From Ignavibacteria bacterium UBA6688 (GTDB taxonomy: Bacteria; Bacteroidota; Ignavibacteria; UBA10030), in NCBI GenBank assembly GCA_002454845.1, contig DKJQ01000395.1, positions 1-21,757 on the forward strand: 21,757 nt of DNA. Reading direction: 5' to 3'. Both the position numbers and the translations under genes were made by a program. The stretch's first letter is position 1, and each line of letters begins with the position of its first letter. A model generated the notes under the pieces. The model saw nothing but the letters and a program-made list of their open reading frames with translations. It was not told the DNA's origin and ran no database searches. Positions 1 through 6,765 of the stretch are shown here, one piece after another.

Positions 1-321
1 GGTGTTGCTACATAATAAATGGTGTCACCGACCTGGTGAAGGAGTAAGTGTTCGTATTCAACCGTTCGTCCGTTCGCCACCGTCCGGCTCATCCCCAACA
101 TCGTGCCCCCGGCGGGTTTCATCCACTGCTCAACCGTCTGCCGGCTTCCCCCGCTTCTCTCCCAACATCCTGAGAGCCATGAGAGATTTTCAATCGTCGG
201 TTTCCGTTCCTGGGAACAGAGAACCGTGAAAGAACAAAGAAAGAGGAGAAGAAGGAGCAGCGTCTTCATAAACGGACCTCGTTGTTCGGGATATGCATGT
301 GTCTTCGCATCCTTCCGTTGC
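1..321. other. Intergenic sequence, no gene recognised
   Basis: This left-edge stretch lies downstream of the minus-strand DUF1579-like gene. The open frames here do not resemble known proteins, lack ribosome binding sites and look compositionally random (rich in Ser, Pro and Arg). A purine-rich run lies around 228-262. I see no convincing terminator hairpin, promoter or repeat. Confidence 0.5.
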
Positions 322-846
322 TTATTTTTTCTTCCTGTAGAGACCGTCAAAGGCTACAGTCCAGGTCGACCCTCCATCGGTCGATTGCTCCCAGAACTGT
401 CGGACAGTTCCATCCTCCCGCTGAAAAAAAGTAAGTTTATGGTGCGTCGGTTGATTCCTGGGTCCGACGGATTCGCCGGTATATCTCAACTCACGGTTCT
501 TGTATTCCCCGCTAAACTCAAGCACCGCTCCCTGGTTATCCACCCAGAATTGCTGCCATCGGCCGATCGCAGCATTATAGACATTGAAACTTTTGCCGGT
601 GTACGATGGGTTTCGCACACCCGCATAGTTTTCGAGAAGAACGCAATCCCCTTCGATGAGCTGTATGCTGCTCCGACCCACGATCTGCCCATTCGGGTTT
701 TCGACATCCCATTCCCCTATCCAAAAATCGAATTGGCGGTACGCAGAATCGGTTTTGCAGGGGGAGGGGGTTGGGGGAGCAGTCTGACCGAGCAAGGTAC
801 TCCAAACAAAAAGGGAAATGAAAAGAAGGGGTATTCTCTGCATCAT
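322..846 (-). CDS. Secreted DUF1579-like protein
   Basis: The protein has 174 residues. An N-terminal signal peptide (residues 1 to about 21, basic start, hydrophobic core, ending near LLGQ-TAPP) points to export. The mature part carries the FDFWIGEWDV motif (about residues 39-48), typical of DUF1579-like or lipocalin-like small secreted proteins. An 'STDGGSTWTV' segment near the C-terminus and a basic tail follow. The family's biochemical role is not established, and I assign none. There are two adjacent ATGs at 846 and 843. A GGGAG box sits 4 nt before the first and 7 nt before the second, so 843 may be the true start. It lies 58 bp downstream of a frameshifted paralogue on the same strand and probably shares its transcript. 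What I see is the signal peptide and motif; the family name is from memory of the FDFWxGxW signature. Confidence 0.8.
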   Translation of the reverse strand: MMQRIPLLFISLFVWSTLLGQTAPPTPSPCKTDSAYRQFDFWIGEWDVENPNGQIVGRSSIQLIEGDCVLLENYAGVRNPSYTGKSFNVYNAAIGRWQQFWVDNQGAVLEFSGEYKNRELRYTGESVGPRNQPTHHKLTFFQREDGTVRQFWEQSTDGGSTWTVAFDGLYRKKK

Positions 847-904
847 TTTTCTCCCAATTGGTAAAGGACGCTTGTCCCGAAACGGGGCGTTATTTCTGTG
901 AACA

Positions 905-1434
905 TCACTTCCGAACCAGGGTCTGTTTGAACCGTAGCTGCCAGGTTACCCCCTCATCGTACGACTTCTCACTGATGCGAAGAACTCGTCCCGGGCGCTC
1001 CGGTATCCATCCTTGACGCGAGAGGTACGTATCTCCATCGATGGTAAACCGGTGATGTACCAATGCTCCTTGTCCTTCCTTCCCTCCCACACCTGGCAGA
1101 GACCATTGCTGAGCACCCAGGTGTACATCCAGCGCTCGTTTGTCTTATCCCATGCTCGTATCGCTGTGGCGCTCCACGTGGAATCCGACTCGACACCCAT
1201 GCGCCACTCTTCAGCGAAGGCTGCGGGGTGAACACTTTGACGCACAATAAACCGGGTCCCGGCGGTGTCGACCTTTCCCTCTGCTTCCACATACCAGGTC
1301 CCGACCCAGAAATCGTAATAGTGTGTGTCCTCCGATTGGATCAGCGGTTTGGTGTCCTGGGCAAGGGTGAGTGATGTCCAGACAACTATTGTTGCCAACG
1401 TACGGAGGGAAACGGAAACGCTGAATATCTTCAT
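905..1434 (-). pseudogene. DUF1579-like secreted protein broken by a -1 frameshift
   Basis: Two overlapping minus-strand frames together make one family member of about 176 residues. The first starts with a signal peptide (MKIFSVSVSL..., ATG at 1434). It contains YDFWVGTWYVE, a match to the FDFWIGEWDVE of the downstream paralogue, and runs to '...VWEGRKDKEHWYITG'. The expected continuation (FTIDGDTYLSRQGW ... YDEGVTWQLRFKQTLVRK, stop at 905) lies in the neighbouring frame. The switch falls at the three-A run 1046-1048 (TTT on the coding strand); one more base there would restore a single reading frame. If translated as it stands, the first frame ends at 946 with an unrelated tail. This is either a real recent mutation or a homopolymer sequencing or assembly error. 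No SD precedes the ATG. The SGNH hydrolase gene ends only 37 bp upstream. Confidence 0.75.
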
Positions 1435-1471
1435 TGAGGAGAGGCTCTCAAATTGATGGAACGGTTCGTTG

Positions 1472-2245
1472 TTACTTCCCTGTATATTTTTGATTTGTGG
1501 CGTGGGCCGCGCGCTGGAGAAGCCGTACAGTTTCCTCCGGCACGCTGATGGCCCGACCGGCCACCACCACCTGCGGCGGAAGCTCCCGGGCATCACGACC
1601 GGTGAGACCCTCGTAGATGACAAGCGCCGCGAGAAAAGTGCCCAGCGATGAGGGGTGGAAATCGTCGGGACCATAAAGGGCAAGTTGAGGGTTTTCCCCC
1701 CATGCCGCCAGCCAGGCTTCCCCTGCGGGAAAGAATATTCCTCTGACGGTGTCCGCGGCAAGCTTGTAGGAAAGTCGCACATCTTCAAAGAAAGAATACC
1801 GGCTTTTGTCAGGCCAGACCATGTAGAGCGCCGGACGCGCCCCGTTCGCCTGAATATGTTCGTTCAATCTTTGGGTTCCCTGAATCAAGAGATCGCGGCT
1901 CTCCCGCAACGATGAGGGCCCCTGCTGCAGCACAACGTAGTCCCACCCCCCCCGCTTGATTTCGTCAACCGCGTCACTTCCACCATCCAAATGATCGATC
2001 AGCGCAAAGTCGGGTTTGGCAACCGAAACAAAGCTCATCTCTTCGCCTCCTGACCGTATGAGACCCTGGACCGTGGCAGGAAGGTCGTTCACGTATGTAA
2101 GGCTGTTTCCGATAAAAAGAACATGAACCCCCGGGCCTTCGAATGGTTCCAGCGGGGATGCACATCCATCGGATCCGAGGAAGGCTACCATCATGACAAC
2201 GCTCGTTCTGACAACCTTTCCGACACCAGCGAATATGAATCCCAT
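1472..2245 (-). CDS. SGNH/GDSL-type hydrolase, probably exported
   Basis: The protein has 257 residues from the ATG at 2245; a TTG five codons upstream (2260) is the alternative. The N-terminus has a signal-like hydrophobic stretch ending in GSDGC, which could be a degenerate lipobox with Cys28, so a lipoprotein anchor is possible but not secure. The catalytic core shows block I as LFIGNSLTYVNDLP (nucleophile Ser48), then DYVVLQQGPSSL in the middle. The C-terminal block V is GPDDFHPSSLGTFLAAL, with Asp194 and His197 in the DxxH spacing. These features fit an SGNH esterase/acetylhydrolase-like fold; the substrate (for example an acylated glycan) is unknown. It is the first gene of a three-gene minus-strand cluster with two DUF1579-like proteins. 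Confidence 0.8.
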   Translation of the reverse strand: MGFIFAGVGKVVRTSVVMMVAFLGSDGCASPLEPFEGPGVHVLFIGNSLTYVNDLPATVQGLIRSGGEEMSFVSVAKPDFALIDHLDGGSDAVDEIKRGGWDYVVLQQGPSSLRESRDLLIQGTQRLNEHIQANGARPALYMVWPDKSRYSFFEDVRLSYKLAADTVRGIFFPAGEAWLAAWGENPQLALYGPDDFHPSSLGTFLAALVIYEGLTGRDARELPPQVVVAGRAISVPEETVRLLQRAAHATNQKYTGK

Positions 2246-2585
2246 GAACGTTCTTTCCAAGTCGATTCCGTCGTTGAGAGATAATAAGGGAATGGGGGGA
2301 GGAATGAAAGAGGAGCGGGACGAAGGTCAAGAAAGGGTCGTTCAATATCGGATTTTCGACGATAAGACGCAGGATTCTTTCCGTCTTCCCGTGAGGGGCA
2401 GGGCTGGCATGATTGCCCCTATTGCTTGATCTCGACCTGCGAAGCCAAAACGTTGTTCCGATCACTCCCCAGTTTGAACCAATCACACCGATCCACCACC
2501 TGAGGCACAAGATTTCACAAACTCATGATGAATGCTCGTGGTACTTTGAAGCGAACCTGAAGAGAAAACGCCGCTCTTCAGAGGA

Positions 2586-2609
2586 GGTTGAAGGGTTGAA
2601 GGGTTGAAG
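2586..2609. repeat. Three tandem copies of GGTTGAAG
   Basis: The 8-bp unit GGTTGAAG occurs three times without a break (2586-2593, 2594-2601, 2602-2609). It is followed about 10 bp later, after an A-rich spacer, by the long inverted repeat. A short tandem array like this may vary in copy number by slippage. No function is evident. Confidence 0.85.
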
Positions 2610-2619
2610 CTAAAAAAAA

Positions 2620-2725
2620 TAGCCCGTCATGCCACCCTCGTAGAAGTGCAACCAACACGCTTGATTGGGTAGAAGGAGGAGGAAGCCCAACGTGTTTGGA
2701 GGTTGCACCCTGGCAAAACGGGCTA
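2620..2725. repeat. Long interrupted inverted repeat (about 106 bp)
   Basis: The two halves pair in nested blocks. TAGCCCGT (2620-2627) pairs with ACGGGCTA (2718-2725), and TGCCA (2630-2634) with TGGCA (2711-2715). GTGCAACC (2646-2653) pairs with GGTTGCAC (2701-2708), AACACG (2654-2659) with CGTGTT (2691-2696), and TTGGG (2665-2669) with CCCAA (2686-2690). The loop (about 2670-2685) is purine-rich and contains AGGAGGAGG. Asymmetric bulges lie at 2635-2645 and 2697-2700. The structure could be a folded RNA, the remnant of a small non-autonomous element, or a dispersed extragenic repeat. It does not meet the integron attC consensus. Confidence 0.75.
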
Positions 2726-2836
2726 AAGATTGTGGCCGTGAGGGAGAGAAAGAAAACCTACACTCACCTGCGGCTCCGGATCAGAAAGAACATGATGCCC
2801 TCACACCGTGAAGGCTGCGGTACCAGTGTAAAACAT

Positions 2837-2887
2837 TATCACGATGTTCACAATCGGTTTGGGATGAAGAGCATGAACATCGTGATA
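2837..2887 (-). terminator. Perfect 14-bp inverted repeat after the LytTR gene, possible terminator
   Basis: TATCACGATGTTCA (2837-2850) is the exact reverse complement of TGAACATCGTGATA (2874-2887), separated by 23 bp. It lies 29 bp beyond the stop codon of the minus-strand response regulator. On that strand the stem is followed by a short T-rich stretch (ATGTTTTAC), not a clean T-run. A weak intrinsic terminator or 3' mRNA-stabilising stem is plausible; a protein-binding operator is an alternative. Confidence 0.45.
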
Positions 2888-2916
2888 GAGTTCCTCCCAT
2901 CGAGGATGGAGAACGG

Positions 2917-3693
2917 TCAAAGCGATTTTCCCAACAGCTCCGGCAAATTGCTCCGGTAACTTCGGCTCATCGTCAGCTGGGTGCCGTCTTTGAGGATCAC
3001 CACATATTCACCGTGAAACCATGGCTGAAGCTCCTTGATCCGTTCCAGGTTGACAAATGTCGACCGGTGGATCCGGATAAAATTGTTGGTATCAAGCTTC
3101 TTTTGAATACCGCTCATGGTTTCACGAAGCAGGTGTGATTCGTTGTTGACATGAAGTCGCACATAATTCCCCGCTGCCTCGACCCAGTCGATCTCACCGG
3201 TCTTGAGGAAGAACACCTTGCCGCCGCTCTTGATGATAAGCCGGTCGGGAGTCTTCGTCTCGGTCTTGAACGTCTGCAGCAAGGAAAACAGCCTCTCACT
3301 CATATCCTCCGATTTGCGCTTCGTGATGGCGGTCCGGGCCCTTCCCATCGCCGTTTGAAAACGCTCTTTATCAAACGGTTTCAGCAGGTAATCAAGGGCA
3401 TGAACATCAAAAGCCTGCAGTGCGTACTGATCGTACGCCGTCACGAAAATGACCGTCGGCATATCGGAACCGAGAGCTTCAACCACTCCAAACCCGTCGA
3501 TTTCGGGCATCTGGACATCCAAAAAGACGAGATCGGGCGAGTGTTTCCGGATGGCCTCGATCGCCTCAACGCCGTTGGCACTTTCGCCAATCACCTCGAC
3601 ATCCGGTTCTTCATACAACATCTCCCGAACCTTCTGTCTTCCCGGCGGCTCATCATCGACGACCAGAGCCTTGATCCGTTTGTAATCCTCCAT
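2917..3693 (-). CDS. LytTR-family two-component response regulator
   Basis: The protein has 258 residues. The N-terminal receiver domain (about 7-120) has the acidic pair in VVDDEP, the phosphoacceptor Asp59 in LVFLDVQMP, Thr85 in FVTAYD and Lys105 in LLKPFD. A linker leads to a LytTR DNA-binding domain (about 155-255), with IDWVEAAGNYVRLHV, FIRIHRSTFVNLERI and a closing region with YVVILKDGTQLTMSRSYR. This is the LytR/AlgR architecture, so a phosphorylation-controlled transcription regulator is expected. The frame is open upstream to 3738, but the ATG at 3693 is preceded by an AAGGGA SD and gives a normal receiver start. No histidine kinase is encoded beside it, so its sensor and targets are unknown. 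Confidence 0.92.
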   Translation of the reverse strand: MEDYKRIKALVVDDEPPGRQKVREMLYEEPDVEVIGESANGVEAIEAIRKHSPDLVFLDVQMPEIDGFGVVEALGSDMPTVIFVTAYDQYALQAFDVHALDYLLKPFDKERFQTAMGRARTAITKRKSEDMSERLFSLLQTFKTETKTPDRLIIKSGGKVFFLKTGEIDWVEAAGNYVRLHVNNESHLLRETMSGIQKKLDTNNFIRIHRSTFVNLERIKELQPWFHGEYVVILKDGTQLTMSRSYRSNLPELLGKSL

Positions 3694-3738
3694 ACCATCC
3701 CTTCGCTGGGTACCCCGGACACACGTGAGAACCGACAT

Positions 3739-3884
3739 TCCTTAGACGCATGGATCGATGAAAAAGTTGCGTAGGGTCAAAAACACCGGTGTTCTCTTCA
3801 TCGTGGTGCTTTTTCATAGTAAAGACGGGATCCGATCACGCGTTTCTTTTGAGATTGGTTTCCCCACCATTGACACGCGGGAAA
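3739..3884. promoter_or_regulatory. Intergenic region with a 12-bp perfect palindrome upstream of the LytTR gene
   Basis: AACACCGGTGTT (3782-3793) is a perfect palindrome about 90 bp upstream of the regulator's start codon. On the same (minus) strand a TACTAT box (reverse complement of 3818-3823) lies just upstream and could be a -10 element, but I see no matching -35. The palindrome would then fall in the transcribed leader or an operator position. The FAD oxidoreductase gene ends at 3885, so the region may also contain its 3' end. The assignment is speculative. Confidence 0.3.
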
Positions 3885-5045
3885 TTACCGGATGATCCCG
3901 CGGACAACTAATGGAATGAGGCTGGGAAACCGGGACGCAAAGCTCACGAGAGCGTTTGCAGTGTGTCGGTGGGACAAGAGAGGCGAGGAGAGCCGGTTTG
4001 CCCAGAAGGGACGACGAACTCTCCCGGGAAAAAATGAGGCTCGGTGGGTGTGAGAACCGAGAATGCGTTGAGCAACCAGGGCACCCCCTTGCATTGCGAA
4101 AAAGACTCCTTCCCCTGTGAAAGGCTCAACGGTTTGACAAGCGTCTCCAACGAGAAATACCCCCTGTTTCCTGCCGCGATGGAATCGCGGGTGAATCGGA
4201 AACGCGGTGGAGAGTTCTCCCATCGGAACAAGCGAGGAAAATCGCTCACGTGCCGCCGGGTTGGAATAGAGCGTTTCTTCCAGAAACCTGGAAAAATTTT
4301 GCTTTCCCAGAAGTGCATGGTCAGGCGTTGTGACCATGGCAATGTTGGCAGCCTGGTCACCGACATTGACGATGCCGCAATAGCCGCTCTCGAAGAGGAA
4401 TAATTCGACGCCGGAACCGGATTGCGGTTGATGGTGTGAGTGCCACTGCACGCCAACACGACGTTCCTTCTGCAAGCTCCCATGGGCTCCATACTGTCGT
4501 TGAGAAACTCCAACCTTTTGAAACAGCTTCTTCGCAATAACGGAGTTTCTTCCATCAGCCCCAACGATGATGTTTGACGTAACTTCAAAAATGCCGTTTT
4601 CTCCGGAGGCTCGGATAACCATGTCCCGGCTGTTGTTTCTCCACACATCAATCACGGTTGTTTTTTCATGAATCGTTACGCCGGAGTCTGATGCATTTTC
4701 AAGCAGGAGGGTATCGAGCGCGCTTCGTTTGATGGAAAAAAAAGGGGAGCGGTCGTCCCAGGCGATGGTTCCGCGCAGCTCAACTCCGGCGCTGCTGGTC
4801 ACCCGGAAAGAATCGAGCACGTGGAGGTTGTGCGCCCTGAGGGTCGCGGCAACGCCGAGGAGTTCGAACAAGGGCCAGCATTTGGGATTGATACAGTCGC
4901 CGCAGATTTTTTCCCGGGGAAATTGCGCCTTGTCGAGCAGCACCACCCTCAACCCACCCCTGGCCAATAAGGCTGCGCACGATGAGCCGGCCGGACCGGC
5001 GCCCACAACGATCACATCATACCGCTCATCCGAAAAACGAGTCAA
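3885..5045 (-). CDS. FAD-dependent oxidoreductase, geranylgeranyl-reductase/FixC-like family
   Basis: The protein has 386 residues. An N-terminal Rossmann motif VIVVGAGPAGSSCA (about 11-24) binds the ADP part of FAD. The KICGDCINP segment, the middle GADGRNSVIAKK motif (about residue 163) and LVGDACQTVEPFTGEGVFFAMQGG (about 298-321) are characteristic of flavoproteins related to geranylgeranyl reductases and aromatic hydroxylases. The likely role is reduction or hydroxylation of a lipid or polyketide-like product made by its neighbours; the substrate is not known. The start is read as TTG at 5045: it has GGAG five bases upstream, the nucleotide-binding motif follows at once, and there is no in-frame ATG nearby. 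It is the last gene of the four-gene cassette, 18 bp after the ketosynthase stop. Confidence 0.85.
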   Translation of the reverse strand: MTRFSDERYDVIVVGAGPAGSSCAALLARGGLRVVLLDKAQFPREKICGDCINPKCWPLFELLGVAATLRAHNLHVLDSFRVTSSAGVELRGTIAWDDRSPFFSIKRSALDTLLLENASDSGVTIHEKTTVIDVWRNNSRDMVIRASGENGIFEVTSNIIVGADGRNSVIAKKLFQKVGVSQRQYGAHGSLQKERRVGVQWHSHHQPQSGSGVELFLFESGYCGIVNVGDQAANIAMVTTPDHALLGKQNFSRFLEETLYSNPAARERFSSLVPMGELSTAFPIHPRFHRGRKQGVFLVGDACQTVEPFTGEGVFFAMQGGALVAQRILGSHTHRASFFPGRVRRPFWANRLSSPLLSHRHTANALVSFASRFPSLIPLVVRGIIR

Positions 5046-5063
5046 AGGGTCTCCGTCCTTGAT

Positions 5064-6314
5064 TCAGGCCGCCGGTTCGTACCGTCCAAACACCAGGGCT
5101 GCATTGATACCGCCAAAGCCGAAGGAATTAGAGAGAATATGATCGACGCGGGCGGAGCGGGATGTGTTCGGAACGCAATCCAGATCGCACTCCGGATCGG
5201 GGGTCTGATAATTGATGGTGGGGGGGAGAGCGTTCTCTTCAAACATCATGGCGCAAATCGCCGCCTCGACCGCGCCGGAGGCACCAAGGGCATGGCCATG
5301 CATCGACTTCGTTCCGCTCACAGGGATCGATTTCAACTGATCGCCGAAGATTCGCTTGAGAGCAAGCGTTTCGATTTTGTCGTTCAACACGGTGGCGCTT
5401 GCATGCGCGTTCACATAGTCGATCTCGCCGGGATTGAGCCGGGCCTCAGCAAGTGCATCGCTCATGGCGCGGGCAGCACACGCACCGTCCGGCCTGGGAG
5501 CAACCATATGGAAGGCGTCATTATTGTTCGCGTAACCGAGCAGTTCACAATAGATGGGGACATTCCGTTTCAGAGCGTGACTCAATTCCTCGAGGATCAG
5601 CACGGCGCTCGCCTCCCCCATGACAAAACCATCGCGGTTCTTTTCGAATGGGCGGCACGCTGTTGCAGGGTCCGGGTTGGTCGACATCGCCCGGATGAGG
5701 GCGAACGCGCTGAAGGTGAGCGGGTACAGCGGCGCTTCCGCGGACGCCGCGACCATGCACTCTGCGTACCCTGCCTTGATGGAGCGGTAGGCTTCGCCAA
5801 TCGCGATCGCACCGGAGGTGCAGCTGTTCGAATTTGCATTGCTGGGTCCCGTAAAACCGTACCGAATCGCGATATTGCTGGACCCCGATCCACCGAACAC
5901 CATGAGCGCAAGACCGGGGTCGACCGCTCTCAGGCCGTTCTGCATATAGACTTCATGCTGGCGCTCCGCTCCGGCAACGCCCCCCAGCGCCGTCCCCATC
6001 GTCACACCAATACGGCTGTTGGGCTGCTTCGGATCGACGGAGAGCTTTGCATCGCGGATAGCCATCTCCGCAGCCGCAAGTGCAAGCTGAGCAAAGCGAT
6101 CCATCCGACGGGCGGTCTTTGCATCAAAATAGTCGAGCGGATCGAAGTCGTCGATCTGCGCCGCCACTTTCGATTGTATCTGCGCGGTGTCGAACCGGTC
6201 GATCACCCGTATCCCCGACTTTCCGTTCCGAGCCCCTTCCCACAACCCTTTCTTTTCGTGCCCTATGGGCGTGATCGCTCCGAGCCCGGTGACCACGACT
6301 CTTCTAGGTCTCAT
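5064..6314 (-). CDS. FabF-like beta-ketoacyl synthase (ketosynthase)
   Basis: The protein has 416 residues, the usual length for a single KAS II/FabF-type condensing enzyme. It opens with RRVVVTGLGAITPIG. The catalytic triad is present: Cys165 in NSNSCTSGA, His304 in NAHASATVLND and His341 in KSMHGHALGASG (with Lys336), followed by the C-terminal NSFGFGGINAALVF. It should catalyse decarboxylative Claisen condensation on acyl-carrier-protein substrates. Two motifs differ from housekeeping FabF (NAHGTST is NAHASAT, and the nucleophile region reads SCTSG), which fits a specialised family. ATG 6314 is chosen over 6329 because GAGGAG stands five bases before it; it overlaps the preceding SRPBCC gene by 11 bp. 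No carrier protein or ketoreductase is encoded in the window, so those partners must be elsewhere. Confidence 0.92.
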   Translation of the reverse strand: MRPRRVVVTGLGAITPIGHEKKGLWEGARNGKSGIRVIDRFDTAQIQSKVAAQIDDFDPLDYFDAKTARRMDRFAQLALAAAEMAIRDAKLSVDPKQPNSRIGVTMGTALGGVAGAERQHEVYMQNGLRAVDPGLALMVFGGSGSSNIAIRYGFTGPSNANSNSCTSGAIAIGEAYRSIKAGYAECMVAASAEAPLYPLTFSAFALIRAMSTNPDPATACRPFEKNRDGFVMGEASAVLILEELSHALKRNVPIYCELLGYANNNDAFHMVAPRPDGACAARAMSDALAEARLNPGEIDYVNAHASATVLNDKIETLALKRIFGDQLKSIPVSGTKSMHGHALGASGAVEAAICAMMFEENALPPTINYQTPDPECDLDCVPNTSRSARVDHILSNSFGFGGINAALVFGRYEPAA

Positions 6315-6753
6315 AGTTCTCCTCAACATACTTTTTCATATACCTCAGGGTTTGGTTGGCTATGAAGGCGATGAAGAATTTACCGATAATCTGCTCCGCA
6401 ATGAATGTACCGATAAGGGGAATCGTCGGCTTCAATTCATGACGAATCCGTACTTCGACTCCTTCTTGTTTGGGAGAGAACGTCCATACGACGAGCATTC
6501 CCTTCGTGAACGCTTTCAAATGACGGAAACGGATCTCCTTCTTCACGCGATCAATTTCCTGTTCGGAAGTCCATTGCACCGGAATCCACCCTCGCTTTGC
6601 CGCCATGACAACGACGTTCCTCGTGGGCGATTTTTCAGTATAGCGGATCCACCGGTAATGCGGAAGAATTGTCGGCCACATGGAAAGATCGGCAGCCGTC
6701 TCAAAAATCTTCTCTTCCGGCGCACGGATGGTTATGATGTTTTCGGTGGTCAT
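6304..6753 (-). CDS. SRPBCC/START-fold protein, TcmN-like aromatase/cyclase type
   Basis: The protein has 149 residues and fills a single SRPBCC (helix-grip) domain. The start, ENIITIRAPEEKIFETAADLSMWPTILPHYRWIRY, matches the pattern of polyketide aromatase/cyclases of the TcmN N-terminal type (an 'I.V.AP...V...A.D...WP....Y' layout). The C-terminal helix is amphipathic. Such proteins bind hydrophobic polyketide intermediates in a deep cavity and guide ring closure; coenzyme-Q-binding or RatA-like lipid-binding roles are alternatives in the same fold. No clear SD precedes the ATG. Its start lies 12 bp after the methyltransferase stop and its end overlaps the ketosynthase start by 11 bp, implying translational coupling and a shared pathway. 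Confidence 0.8.
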   Translation of the reverse strand: MTTENIITIRAPEEKIFETAADLSMWPTILPHYRWIRYTEKSPTRNVVVMAAKRGWIPVQWTSEQEIDRVKKEIRFRHLKAFTKGMLVVWTFSPKQEGVEVRIRHELKPTIPLIGTFIAEQIIGKFFIAFIANQTLRYMKKYVEENYET

Positions 6754-6765
6754 ACGTTGCGATAT

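Larger units (their letters stand above)
2246..2916. other. Long non-coding interval with inverted and direct repeats
   Basis: About 670 bp separate the SGNH hydrolase start from the 3' end of the LytTR gene. The open frames are short, lack ribosome binding sites and resemble nothing I know. The interval is not featureless: it holds a triplicated 8-bp unit, a long interrupted inverted repeat and a perfect 14-bp inverted repeat, listed separately. The promoter of the minus-strand SGNH cluster must lie in its left part, but I cannot point to convincing boxes. Confidence 0.6.

Noticed and set aside
103..864. Plus-strand open frame covering the first DUF1579-like gene
   Set aside because: It lacks an SD and any domain, and the minus strand has a signal peptide plus family motif in the same place.
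874..899. Possible intrinsic terminator (GTCCCG-AAA-CGGGGC then T-rich)
   Set aside because: The T-rich side is on the plus strand, but the flanking genes are on the minus strand. The stem is only six pairs and likely fortuitous.
2620..2725. Integron attC site
   Set aside because: The inverted repeat does not end in the RYYYAAC/GTTRRRY core sites, and there is no integrase or gene cassette nearby.
5139..6365. Long plus-strand open frame opposite the ketosynthase
   Set aside because: Its sequence is low-similarity and Arg/His-rich, with no motif. The opposite strand carries a full set of ketosynthase active-site motifs, so this is an antisense artefact.
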